A DNA stretch of 64,000 bases from Gemmatimonadota bacterium (lineage in GTDB: Bacteria > Gemmatimonadota > Gemmatimonadetes > Gemmatimonadales > GWC2-71-9): assembly GCA_016713785.1 (NCBI GenBank), contig JADJOM010000002.1, positions 620,001 to 684,000 of the forward strand, in the 5' to 3' direction. Below the pieces are notes generated by a model that did no database searches, was not told the origin of the DNA, and saw nothing but the letters and a program-made list of their open reading frames with translations. Both the position numbers and the translations under genes were made by a program. Shown piece after piece: positions 14,931 through 23,817 of the stretch (position 1 is its first letter; every line of letters begins with the position of its first letter).

Positions 14931-16077
14931 ATGCTCCACTGCCTGCTAGCAGTACTCCAAACCTCCGTGGGAGGATGCCCCCCTCTGCAGGAGGTAGTGT
15001 TGGCCCAGCGCGACCTCGCATTCACTTCGCCCCCGCTCGACCTCACGTACGCCTCAGGGCTCGTTGACTCGACTCTCCACGTCTACCTGAGGGACGATGC
15101 TGCACCGGCGTTGTACCTTCTCAAGCCTGACGGCGATACGGTACGCACGCTAATGCGGCGCGGGCGAGGCCCCGGTGAGGTCAGCCAGCTGCGCGCGCTG
15201 GGCTGGATGGGGGATACCCTTTGGGTGATTGACGGAGCGCTTCAACGAATCACTCTCCTGCCAGCCGGTTCTCGTGGGGTGATGACCTGGCGGTATCAGG
15301 AGAAGTGCCGCACGCTGGACCCATGGGCGATCCTTCGGGATGGTCGTTGTCTCATGGGGCAGGCGCCCGGGCCTGGCCGCAAGGATGGTGACCCCATGGT
15401 CGTTGAGGTGGGCGCGCGTTCTGATGGGGGTACTGATACCATCCTGGCTCTATCGACCGCCAATGCCTACTCCCGGTTCAGGTGGAATGATGGGCAGGCC
15501 AACCTCCCTCAGCCCTTTGGTGACAACCCGCTCTTCGCGATCGCGCCGACCAGCGACTTTGTCGTGGTAGCCACGAGGGAGGCGGCGACATCGCCGGGGA
15601 CGGCGACATTCGGCTTGCGTGTTTGGAGCATGAAGAGTGGCTGGGGGGCAACCACGAGGTACGAGTATCGGCCCCGTCCGCTTGCGAAGCAGAGCCGAGA
15701 CAGCGCGGTGACCGCTCTGCTTGCCCTGGTGACGCGCAACAGCCCCGTAACACCGGTAACGGCGGATTCAATCCGCCGCAAGCTGTACACTCCGCGATTC
15801 CTGCCCCCCCCTGACGATGGCGTTTGTGGCCAGAGACTCACTCATCTGGCTTGGGGTGCGAGAACTCGAAGTAGGGCAAGGATTCCAGGGTCACAAGCAG
15901 TATCGGGTATTTGACTGGAACGGCGCCCAGGTCCGGACTGTCGGCCTGCCGGCGAACGCGCGACCGTTCGATGCCTATGGGCCGTTTGTGTGGTGTGTGG
16001 TGTTGGACGGTGACGAGGTACCCACCATTGTCCGATACAGTATCGGCAATCTGAAGGCGACCAACAAACCCCGCTGA
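14931..16077 (+). pseudogene. Six-bladed beta-propeller gene interrupted at a C8 run
   Basis: Frame 14931-15914 begins MLHCLLAVLQTSVGGC (signal, possible lipobox VGGC) and shows propeller strands such as RRGRGPGEVSQLRALG and DTLWVIDG. At 15804-15811 a run of eight C shifts the reading: after YTPRFLPP the frame reads 35 junk residues to a stop. The frame one base away continues as LTMAFVARDSLIWLGVRE... to a stop at 16077. With seven (or ten) C the gene would encode one protein of about 381 residues with its last blade intact. So it is a pseudogene, a slippage-switched gene or a sequencing error. It sits between mini-protein 4 and the 16092 lipoprotein gene. Confidence 0.75.
15804..15811. repeat. 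C8 homopolymer at frameshift site
   Basis: Eight consecutive C at the exact point where the two halves of the propeller frame part. Removing one C joins them. Runs of this length are known slippage sites. Confidence 0.8.
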
Positions 16078-16091
16078 GCCGGGGAGGGTTA

Positions 16092-16859
16092 GTGGAAGGC
16101 ACCCGGCACGCCGTCAACGCACCCGCCGGCTGCCTGCGACCACATGCGTCGTGCCGCGGGCTCAGCGACTTCGCACGACGCGCTGTGCTCTGCCGAGCCG
16201 CAGCTCTCGCTTGCTGGATGGGCTGTGGCCCGGCACCTCTACCGTCGGTACTTGCCTTCGATCCGCCCCGCTCGCCTGCGCAGGTGGAGCTTCTGGCGCT
16301 TGTCGAGGCTTGTGGTCAAGCTTCCCCGGCCTTTGAGCAGCTGATGGCTCACATCCGTAGGAACGGCCCGCTGCGGGCGGTTGCGGCCGCCGCAGATGGC
16401 CCGACGCTGTTCGGCTCGGCTTACGCCCAGAATGACGAACCCCTGCTGACGATCGACCTCGAGGACTTCCGCCATCTCCCGCTATCCGTCGCAGGGTGGA
16501 GTACGGACAGCAACTGGGCGCTGACTCGTTGCGAATTGCTCGCGCATGAGTTGTCCGAGGCTGACCACTACCGCAGGTTGTGGCTTCTCGAGGATTCAGC
16601 GCAACGTGCCCAGGGCTTCACGCGCAGAGTGCGTGAGGCACATCGTGTGGCACTGGCGATAGAACGCGGGATTGCACGGGACATGAAGGTGGGGCAACCT
16701 TTTGCCCCACGTACTGCCGCGGCTTGCGCCAGGGACACGATCCTCTACTCCGTGATCGGGAATCACACCGAAGCCATTGTCCTGGGGCGGAACCAGCAGG
16801 TACTCCGGACGTACTTCTTGGCCGATTCCGTGGCATGCCCACCGCCCGATCCCAGGTGA
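16092..16859 (+). CDS. Uncharacterised lipoprotein with HELSEA motif, last gene of Cys-peptide operon
   Basis: 255 residues, no family recognised. GTG start at 16092 with GGGGAGG four bases upstream, 14 bases after the propeller stop, so co-transcribed. A hydrophobic stretch ALACWMGC (Cys near 45) looks like a lipobox, though the leader before it is long, so a later start is possible. The central segment reads ALTRCELLAHELSEADHYRR. AHELSEA recalls the HExxH-type helix of zinc peptidases, but the second His is replaced by Glu, so activity is doubtful. Two further cysteines (ACA and near the end ACPPP) are present. Position suggests a role with the mini-proteins, for example processing or immunity; unproven. 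Confidence 0.65.
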   Translation: MEGTRHAVNAPAGCLRPHASCRGLSDFARRAVLCRAAALACWMGCGPAPLPSVLAFDPPRSPAQVELLALVEACGQASPAFEQLMAHIRRNGPLRAVAAAADGPTLFGSAYAQNDEPLLTIDLEDFRHLPLSVAGWSTDSNWALTRCELLAHELSEADHYRRLWLLEDSAQRAQGFTRRVREAHRVALAIERGIARDMKVGQPFAPRTAAACARDTILYSVIGNHTEAIVLGRNQQVLRTYFLADSVACPPPDPR

Positions 16860-16971
16860 CCGTGGGATCAGACGGCTTGCTCCGCTGGTGTGCAGTCCAC
16901 CCGTTGCTTGCCTCGGAGGGGCTGGTGTCGGGGCCCGAGGCCTCGGAGTGGGCCTTCCCTGCTCTCACCTC

Positions 16972-18561
16972 CTACCCGTCCCGGAGAATCTCCCGTGCCG
17001 CGTTGTACCCGCACGCGCCCATCACGCCGCCGCCCGGATGGGTGGCCGCGCCGCACATGTAGAGCCCGCGGATGGGGGTGCGGTAGTCCGCGTAGCCCGG
17101 CACCGGCCGCATGAACGAGAGGCTCGAGAGCGACATCGTCCCCTGCATGATGTTCCCGCCCGTCAGCCCGTACACCCGCTCGATGTCCTGCGGCGCCAGC
17201 ACCTGGTAGTTGTGCACCGCCTTGCGGAAGTTGGGCGCGTACTCCGTCATGATGTCAATGCACCGCTCGGCGTAGTGCTTCTTGTTCTCCTCCAGCGATC
17301 CCGCATCCCTGGCCAGGGTGTTGGGGAAGTACTGGGTGAACATCGACATCACGTGCATGCCCTTCGGGGCCACGGTGTCGTCGAGCGAGCTCGCGATGGT
17401 GGCCTCGACGATCGGGTCCTTCGAGATGTAGCCGTACTTCGCCGGGTCGAAGGCCTTCTCGATGTACTCCCGGGTGGGGCAGAGGTGGATGGTGCCGCGG
17501 TGCTGCGGGCCCACGGTGTTGCCCCGAAGGCAGGTGAAGTCCGGCACCTCGCTGAGGGCCAGGTTCACCTTGGCGCTGCCGCTGGCGTAATCGATGGCGC
17601 GCACCGACTCGACGAAGTCCTCGGGCAGCTGCCTCGGATCCATCAGCTTGAGGAAGGTCAGGTTGGCGTCGATGCCGGAGATGACCTTCTTGGCCTTGAG
17701 CTCGGTGCCGTCGGCCAGCACCACGCCGGTGGCCTGGCCGCCGGAGACCAGGATCTTCGTGACGGTGGCGTTGACCCGGATCTCGGCGCCCTTCTCCTTC
17801 GCGGCGGCGGCGATGGCGTTCGACAGCGCGCCCATCCCGCCCTTCACGTAGCCCCACACCCCGCGCACCCCGTTGCACTCGCCCATCACGTGGTGGAACA
17901 GCACGTACGCCGTCCCCGGCATGGAGGGGGTGGCGAAGGCGCCGATGATGGCGTCGGTGGCGATGGTGGCCTTGAGCTCCTCCGACTCGAACCAGCGGTC
18001 GAGGATCGGGTTGGCGGCGCCGGTCAGGATCTCGATGGCCTTCTGCCCGTCGGTGCCGAGCTTGCGGAAGCCCAGGCCGAGCTTGAGGAGCTCGATCAGG
18101 TTGCCGGGCTTCATGGACCAGGGGTTGGGCGGGGTCTGGACCAGGGTGGGCTCCAGGAAGTCGGCCACCCGCTCGAGCATCGCCTCGTACTTCGGCAGCG
18201 CCGCGGCGTCCTTCTTGGAGAACTTGGAGACCTCGCGGTGGGTCATTTCCTTGTCCGGCCCCATCAGGAGGTAGCGGCCGTCGGGGAAGGGCGTGAAGCT
18301 CGAGGGGCTCCGGGGGAGCATCTCGAAGCCGTGCCGCTTGAGCTCGAGGTCGCGGATGATCTCGGGGCGGAAGAGGCTGTTGACGTAGCTCGCGGTGGAC
18401 ATCTTGAAGCCGGGCCACAGCTCCTCGGTCACCGCGCAGCCGCCGACCAGCTCGCGGCGCTCGAGGACCAGGACCTTGCGGCCCGCGCGGGCCAGGTAGG
18501 CGGCGGTGACGAGGGCGTTGTGCCCGCCGCCGATGAGGATGGCGTCGTAGGTGGTGGCCAT
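16972..18561 (-). CDS. PYROXD2/phytoene-dehydrogenase-like FAD oxidoreductase
   Basis: 529-residue flavin oxidoreductase of the amine-oxidase/CrtI superfamily. It has an N-terminal dinucleotide fold (AILIGGGHNALVTAAYLARAG), the following acidic ERRELVGGCAVTEE segment, and a C-terminal FAD loop PIRGLYMCGAATHPGGGVMGACGYNAA. The overall layout matches the PYROXD2-like group rather than true carotenoid desaturases, and no crtB or other carotenoid gene is near. I chose ATG 18561 because residues from there match the family; upstream codons are arginine/proline-rich GC filler. Substrate unknown. Confidence 0.85.
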   Translation of the reverse strand: MATTYDAILIGGGHNALVTAAYLARAGRKVLVLERRELVGGCAVTEELWPGFKMSTASYVNSLFRPEIIRDLELKRHGFEMLPRSPSSFTPFPDGRYLLMGPDKEMTHREVSKFSKKDAAALPKYEAMLERVADFLEPTLVQTPPNPWSMKPGNLIELLKLGLGFRKLGTDGQKAIEILTGAANPILDRWFESEELKATIATDAIIGAFATPSMPGTAYVLFHHVMGECNGVRGVWGYVKGGMGALSNAIAAAAKEKGAEIRVNATVTKILVSGGQATGVVLADGTELKAKKVISGIDANLTFLKLMDPRQLPEDFVESVRAIDYASGSAKVNLALSEVPDFTCLRGNTVGPQHRGTIHLCPTREYIEKAFDPAKYGYISKDPIVEATIASSLDDTVAPKGMHVMSMFTQYFPNTLARDAGSLEENKKHYAERCIDIMTEYAPNFRKAVHNYQVLAPQDIERVYGLTGGNIMQGTMSLSSLSFMRPVPGYADYRTPIRGLYMCGAATHPGGGVMGACGYNAAREILRDG

Positions 18562-18893
18562 GCGGTGCTCCGGCGTTGCGGCCGGCCCGGGGGGCCGGCG
18601 AGGGGACGAGTGCGGGCGATGACGGCCGGGCGGGGGGCGCGCGGGGGCGCGCCCCGCGGGCGTCACCATTCGTCCTTGTCGAGCCGGAGCCCCACGCCCC
18701 CGGCGGCATCCCACGAGACGGAGTGGGACGGGGCGGCGGCGCGGGGGGCGGCCTGGCGGGCAGGGCGGGGGTGCGGCATCGGGGGACAAGCTAGTGCGCG
18801 GGAAGCGGGGGGGTAAGGTCCCCGTGACGGGGGCTACTGGCCAACTTCCGTGTGTGGCGTAGATTGGTGCCGCTGTCCGGCGGCATCTCCCCC
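18562..18893. other. Divergent intergenic region, GC-rich, no gene
   Basis: About 330 bases between divergent oxidoreductase and kinase genes. It contains GC palindromes (GGCCGGCCC/GGGGGCCGG near 18580 and GGCGCGC/GCGCGCC near 18637). A TAGATT-like -10 at about 18870 could serve the kinase. No coding potential that I can support. Confidence 0.4.
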
Positions 18894-21020
18894 ATGCCCG
18901 CCCCGGGAGCCGCCGTGCCGCACACTCGTGTCCTCGCCAGGGATCAGGCGACCAACCCCGTCCGGGAACCCCTGCGCGACGTGCTGGAGCGACTCTCCGT
19001 CATCGGCGAGATGACCCTGGCCATGAGCCAGGCCACGACCGCCGAGCAGATCTACCGTCACGCCCTCGCCGCCATCGCCGCGGTGGCCCGCACCCCGCGG
19101 GCCTCCGTGCTGCTGTTCGACCCCGACGGCGTGCTCCGCTTCAAGGCGTGGCAGGGCCTCTCCGACGGCTACCGGGCGGCGGTCGAGGGGCATACCCCGT
19201 GGGCCCCGGGGCAGCCGGCGCCCGACCCGATCCATATCCCCGACGTCTCCCGCGACACCAGCCTGGGGCGCTACCAGGCCATCATCCTGGGCGAGGGGAT
19301 CCGCGCGCTCGGGTTCTTCCCGCTGGTCACCGGCGGCGGGACCATCGGCAAGTTCATGGTGTACTGGGACCGCCCGCACACGCCGGCGCCGCTCGAGCTG
19401 CAGCTGATGCGGAACATCGCGGCGCACACCTCCTTCGCGCTCGACCGCCAGCGGCTGGTGGACGAGCTGCAGGCGGAGCGGCGGCTGTTCATCGGCGGGC
19501 CGACCGTGCTGTTCCAGTGGGCCCGCACCGACGGCTGGCCGGTGGAATACGTCTCGCCCAACGTGGAGCAGCAGTTCGGCTGGCCCGCGGCCGCCCTGAT
19601 CGCGGGCCGCATGCGCTACGCCGACCTCGTCCACCCCGACGACCTGCCCCGCGTGGCGGCGGAGGTCCGGGAACACCTGGCCTCGGGGCGCGACGCCTTC
19701 CAGCAGGAGTACCGGATCCGCCACGCCGCCGGCGGGTGGCGCTGGGTGACCGACTTCACCGTGGTGCCGCCGGCCGCCGGCCGCGCGGACCACCTGGTGG
19801 GCTACCTGCTCGACATCACGGAGCGGAAGGCGGCGGCGGAGGCGCTCCAGCAGGCGGAGGCGCGGCTCCGCGAGACGCAGCGGCTGGAGAGCCTCGGCGT
19901 GCTCGCGGGCGGCATCGCGCACGACTTCAACAACCTGCTGATGGGCATCCTGGGGAACGCGGGGCTGGCGCTCAACGAGCTGGCGCCGGCCTCGCCCGTC
20001 CGCTCCACGGTCCAGGACATCGAGACCGCCGCGCGGCGCGCCGCGGACCTCACCCGCCAGCTGCTGGCCTACTCCGGGAAGGGCCACTTCGTGGTGCAGC
20101 CGCTCGACCTCTCCGCGCTGGTGGAGGAATCGGGGCAGCTGCTGCGCACGGTGATCTCCAGGCGGGCCACGGTGCAGGCGCGCCTGGCCCCCGGGCTGCC
20201 GGCGGTCGAGGGGGACGCCACCCAGCTGCGGCAGGTGGCGATGAACCTGCTCACCAACGCCTCCGACGCCCTGGGCGACCAGCCGGGGGTGATCGGGCTG
20301 GAGACCGCGCTGGTCCACGCCGACCGGGTGACCCTGACGGGGATGCTGCTGGGCGACGCCCTGCCCGAGGGGGACTACGTGGCCTTGGAGGTGCACGACA
20401 CCGGCAGCGGGATGGATGGCGAGACCCTCGGCCGCATCTTCGATCCCTTCTTCACCACCAAGTTCCATGGCCGCGGGCTCGGGCTCGCGGCGGTGCTCGG
20501 CATCGTGCGCGGGCACCGCGGCGCGATCCAGGTGGAGAGCTGGCCGGGGCAGGGCACCCGGGTGCGCATCCTGCTGCCGGCCACCACCCGGCCGGTGGCC
20601 ACCGACCCGGCGCCCCGGGTGAGCGGCCCGGTGGCGGTGCGGGGCGCCGGCACCGTGCTGGTGGTGGATGACGAGGAGGTGGTCCGGAAGGTCACCCGCC
20701 GGACCCTGGAGCGGGCGGGCTACACCGTGCTGCTGGCGGAGGACGGGCTGCAGGCGCTGGCGCTGCTGGAGCAGCGCCACGCGGAGGTCTCGCTGGTGCT
20801 GCTCGACCTGACCATGCCGGAGCTGGGCGGGGAGGAGACCTGCCGGCGCATCCACGCCGCCTGGCCCGGGCTGCCGGTGATCCTGTCCAGCGGGTTCACG
20901 GCCGATGCGGGCACCACCGGCCTCACCGGCGCCGGCCTGGCCGACTTCATCCAGAAGCCCTACCAGCCGGCCGCGCTCCTCGAACTCGCCCGCGCGGCGA
21001 TCGAGCGCGCCACGGGCTGA
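18894..21020 (+). CDS. Soluble hybrid histidine kinase (GAF, PAS, HisKA, HATPase, receiver)
   Basis: 708-residue sensor kinase without membrane helices. Order: GAF domain about 30-195 (MTLAMSQATTAEQIYRHAL...), PAS/PAC about 200-320 (WRWVTDFTV, YLLDITERK), a phosphoacceptor block LAGGIAHDFNNLLMGI (His near 346), ATPase with NLLTNASDA, HDTGSGMD and GRGLGLAAV, then a receiver from about 586 (VLVVDDEE) with phospho-Asp in LVLLDLTMPEL and QKPYQ. The HDFNNLL type groups with NtrB-like hybrid kinases. ATG 18894 is favoured over an in-frame GTG at 18852 that overlaps the likely promoter. It precedes the aminotransferase cluster by 80 bases but no DNA-binding partner is visible. Confidence 0.9.
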   Translation: MPAPGAAVPHTRVLARDQATNPVREPLRDVLERLSVIGEMTLAMSQATTAEQIYRHALAAIAAVARTPRASVLLFDPDGVLRFKAWQGLSDGYRAAVEGHTPWAPGQPAPDPIHIPDVSRDTSLGRYQAIILGEGIRALGFFPLVTGGGTIGKFMVYWDRPHTPAPLELQLMRNIAAHTSFALDRQRLVDELQAERRLFIGGPTVLFQWARTDGWPVEYVSPNVEQQFGWPAAALIAGRMRYADLVHPDDLPRVAAEVREHLASGRDAFQQEYRIRHAAGGWRWVTDFTVVPPAAGRADHLVGYLLDITERKAAAEALQQAEARLRETQRLESLGVLAGGIAHDFNNLLMGILGNAGLALNELAPASPVRSTVQDIETAARRAADLTRQLLAYSGKGHFVVQPLDLSALVEESGQLLRTVISRRATVQARLAPGLPAVEGDATQLRQVAMNLLTNASDALGDQPGVIGLETALVHADRVTLTGMLLGDALPEGDYVALEVHDTGSGMDGETLGRIFDPFFTTKFHGRGLGLAAVLGIVRGHRGAIQVESWPGQGTRVRILLPATTRPVATDPAPRVSGPVAVRGAGTVLVVDDEEVVRKVTRRTLERAGYTVLLAEDGLQALALLEQRHAEVSLVLLDLTMPELGGEETCRRIHAAWPGLPVILSSGFTADAGTTGLTGAGLADFIQKPYQPAALLELARAAIERATG

Positions 21021-21099
21021 CCGGCGCCGCCGCCCTCGACTTTTGGGGGAGCGGCGGCTAATCTGGCGAATCCCACCCTTCTCCCGCCGGAGCCGCCGG

Positions 21100-22440
21100 A
21101 TGTCCCGCATCATCGACCTCAAGACCCCCATCCCCGGTCCCCGCAGCCAGGCGCTGCTCGCCCGCCGCCAGCAGGCGGTGCCGCGCACGGTCTCGCAGGT
21201 GACGCCGGTGGCGGTGGCCCAGGCGGACAACGCCGTGCTCACCGACGTCGACGGCAACCGCCTGATCGACTTCGGCAGCGGCATCGGGGTGCTCAACGCC
21301 GGGCACCGCAACGCCCGGGTGGTGGCGGCGGTGCGCGAGCAGCTGGAGCACTTCACCCACCTCTGCTTCCAGATCTCGATGTACGAGCCGTACATCGCCC
21401 TGGCCGAGCGGCTCAACGCCATCACCCCCGGCGGCCACAGCAAGCGCACGATGTTCACCAACAGCGGGGCGGAGGCGGTGGACAACGCGGTCAAGGTGGC
21501 GCGGCGCGCCACGGGGCGGCAGGCGGTGGTGTGCTTCGAGCACGCCTTCCACGGCCGCACCTACATGGGGATGTCGCTCACCTCCAAGGCGGTGCCGTAC
21601 AAGTCGGGCTACGGCCCGTTCATGCCCGAGGTGTACCGGCTGCCGTTCCCCTACTGCTACCGCTGCGACGGCGGCCCGGTGGAGGGGCGCTGCTGCATGG
21701 CCGACCGGGCGGCGTTCGAGCGGCTGTTCGCCTCGCACGTGGACCCGACGACGGTGGCGGCGATCATCCTGGAGCTCGAGGTGGGTGAGGGCGGATTCAT
21801 CCCCGCGCCGCGGCCCTTCGTGGCGATGCTGGCCCAGTTCGCGAAGGACCACGGGATCCTGCTCATCGCCGACGAGATCCAGAGCGGCTTCGGGCGCACG
21901 GGGGCGCTGTTCGCCTGCGAGCACTACGACCTGGTGCCGGACCTCATCATCACCGCCAAGTCGCTGGCCGGCGGGCTGCCGCTCGCGGCGCTGACCGGCC
22001 GCGCGGAGGTCATGGACACCGGCAACGTGGGCGGCCTGGGCGGCACCTACGGCGGCAACCCGCTGGCCTGCGCCGCGGCGCTCGCCGTGCTCGACGCCAT
22101 GGAGCAGGACCAGCTGGTGGCGCGGGCGCGCGCCGTGGGCGAGACCATCCGCAGCCGCTTCCTGCAGTGGCAGCAGCGCTACCCCGAGATCGGCGACGTG
22201 CGCGGCCTCGGCGCCATGGTGGCCATGGAGCTGGTGAAGGACCCGGCCACCCGGGAGCCCCACAAGGAACTGGTCACGAAGATGACCGGCGAGGCGCTCA
22301 AGCGCGGCCTGCTGCTGCTCACCGCCGGGACCTTCGGCAACGTGATCCGCGTGCTGGTGCCGCTCACGGTGGAGGAGGCGGTGCTGCAGGAAGGCCTGGG
22401 GGTGATGGAGGAGGCGCTTACCGCGGCGGTGGGGCGGTGA
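21100..22440 (+). CDS. gabT: Class III aminotransferase, 4-aminobutyrate transaminase type
   Basis: PLP enzyme of 446 residues that would move the amino group of GABA (or another omega-amino acid) to 2-oxoglutarate. Seen: TMFTNSGAEAVDNAVK (cofactor phosphate loop), HGRTYMGMSLT, ADEIQSGFGRTG (Asp of the PLP pyridine), ITAKSLAGGLPL (Schiff-base Lys near 287) and GGTYGGNPLACAAA, the GabT pattern. An insertion with several cysteines (PYCYRCDGGPVEGRCC, about 187-205) is also present. GGAG precedes the ATG. Its stop overlaps the next gene start (GTGA). It probably feeds succinate semialdehyde into central metabolism, after the PatA and aldehyde dehydrogenase steps. Confidence 0.88.
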   Translation: MSRIIDLKTPIPGPRSQALLARRQQAVPRTVSQVTPVAVAQADNAVLTDVDGNRLIDFGSGIGVLNAGHRNARVVAAVREQLEHFTHLCFQISMYEPYIALAERLNAITPGGHSKRTMFTNSGAEAVDNAVKVARRATGRQAVVCFEHAFHGRTYMGMSLTSKAVPYKSGYGPFMPEVYRLPFPYCYRCDGGPVEGRCCMADRAAFERLFASHVDPTTVAAIILELEVGEGGFIPAPRPFVAMLAQFAKDHGILLIADEIQSGFGRTGALFACEHYDLVPDLIITAKSLAGGLPLAALTGRAEVMDTGNVGGLGGTYGGNPLACAAALAVLDAMEQDQLVARARAVGETIRSRFLQWQQRYPEIGDVRGLGAMVAMELVKDPATREPHKELVTKMTGEALKRGLLLLTAGTFGNVIRVLVPLTVEEAVLQEGLGVMEEALTAAVGR

Positions 22441-23786
22441 TCGACCGGGCCCGGCTCGCCGGCGCCTACGCGGAGGAGCAGCGCCGCTTCGAGGCGACGC
22501 ACCCCGCCTCGCGGGCGCTGTCTGCGCGGGCCCGGGGGAGCCTCCTCGAGGGCGTCCCGATGCACTGGATGGTGAAGTGGGCCGGCGGCTTCCCGCTGTT
22601 CGTGCGGGAGGGCGCCGGCGCCCACTTCACCGACGTGGATGGCCACCGCTACCTCGACCTCTGCCTGGGCGACACCGGCGCCATGACCGGCCACGCCCCG
22701 GCGGCCGTGGTGGAGGCGGTCGAGCGGCAGGCGGCGCGCGGGTTCACGTTCATGCTCCCCTCCGAGGACCACGTGTGGGTGGCCGAGGAGCTGGGGCGGC
22801 GGTTCGGGCTGCGCTACTGGCAGTTCGCGATGACGGCCACCGACGCCAACCGCTTCGCCATCCGGCTGGCCCGGCTGCTCACCGGCCGGCCGAAGATCCT
22901 GGTCCACAACTGGTGCTACCACGGCACCGTCGACGAGACCTTCGCCACGCTGCAGGACGGCGTGGTGCGCGCCCGGCCCGGCAACCTGGGGCCGGCGGTG
23001 GACCCGGCGCTCACCACCCGGGTGGTCGAGTTCAACGACCTCCCCGCCCTGGAGCGGGCGCTGGCCCACGGCGACGTGGCCTGCGTGCTGGCCGAGCCGG
23101 CGATGACCAACATCGGGATCATCCACCCCGATCCCGGCTACCACGACGCGCTGCGGGCGCTCACCCGGAAGCACGGCGCGCTGCTCATCATCGACGAGAC
23201 CCACACCATCTGCGCCGGGCCCGGCGGCTACACGCGGGCCCACGGCCTCACGCCGGACCTGCTCACCATCGGCAAGCCGGTGGGGGGCGGGGTGCCGTGC
23301 GCGGTGTACGGCTTTTCCGAGGAGGTCGGCGCGCGGCTCGCGGGGCGGATCGCCCTGGCCGACTCCGACACCGGGGGCATCGGCGGGACCCTGGCCGGCA
23401 ACGCCCTGGCGCTGGCCGCCATGCGGGCCACGCTGGGGCAGGTCCTCACCGAGGCGGCCTACGCGCGGACCATCCCGCTGGCCGAGCGGTTCCAGGCGGG
23501 GGTCGAGGGGGTGATCGCGGCGCACCGGCTGCCGTGGATCGTCAAGCGGCTGGGGTGCCGCGCCGAGTACTGGTTCCGGCCCACCGCGCCGCGCAACGGC
23601 GCCGAGGCGGCGGCGGCCGTCGACCTCGAGCTGGACCGCTACATGCACCTCTTCGCGCTCAACCGCGGCATCCTGCTCACGCCCTTCCACAACATGGCGC
23701 TGATCGCCCCGGCCACCACGGCGGCCGACATCGACCGGCACACCGACGTGTTCCGGGAGAGCGTGGCGTCCCTGCTGGCCAGCTGA
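22437..23786 (+). CDS. Class III aminotransferase / glutamate-1-semialdehyde aminomutase-like
   Basis: 449-residue PLP enzyme related to glutamate-1-semialdehyde aminomutases and class III transaminases. It shows FTDVDGHRYLDLCLGDTGAM, FAMTATDANRFAIRLAR, a PLP-Asp in LIIDETHTICAGPGGY and the lysine in LTIGKPVGGGVPCAVYG. The true HemL signature is not matched and neighbours are catabolic, so a beta- or omega-amino acid transaminase is more likely than tetrapyrrole synthesis. GTG start overlapping the gabT stop (GTGA) indicates translational coupling. Exact substrate unknown. Confidence 0.82.
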   Translation: MIDRARLAGAYAEEQRRFEATHPASRALSARARGSLLEGVPMHWMVKWAGGFPLFVREGAGAHFTDVDGHRYLDLCLGDTGAMTGHAPAAVVEAVERQAARGFTFMLPSEDHVWVAEELGRRFGLRYWQFAMTATDANRFAIRLARLLTGRPKILVHNWCYHGTVDETFATLQDGVVRARPGNLGPAVDPALTTRVVEFNDLPALERALAHGDVACVLAEPAMTNIGIIHPDPGYHDALRALTRKHGALLIIDETHTICAGPGGYTRAHGLTPDLLTIGKPVGGGVPCAVYGFSEEVGARLAGRIALADSDTGGIGGTLAGNALALAAMRATLGQVLTEAAYARTIPLAERFQAGVEGVIAAHRLPWIVKRLGCRAEYWFRPTAPRNGAEAAAAVDLELDRYMHLFALNRGILLTPFHNMALIAPATTAADIDRHTDVFRESVASLLAS

Positions 23787-23817
23787 AGTCGCCTGCGTTC
23801 CCTGCCCCGGAGCCCTG

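Noticed and set aside
18580..18656. GC palindromes as a possible RNA element
   Set aside because: Low-complexity GC runs in an intergenic region; no conserved loop or gene context to support an RNA.
22437..23786. Calling the second aminotransferase HemL
   Set aside because: General layout is similar, but neighbours are catabolic and the HemL-specific active-site phrase is not matched.
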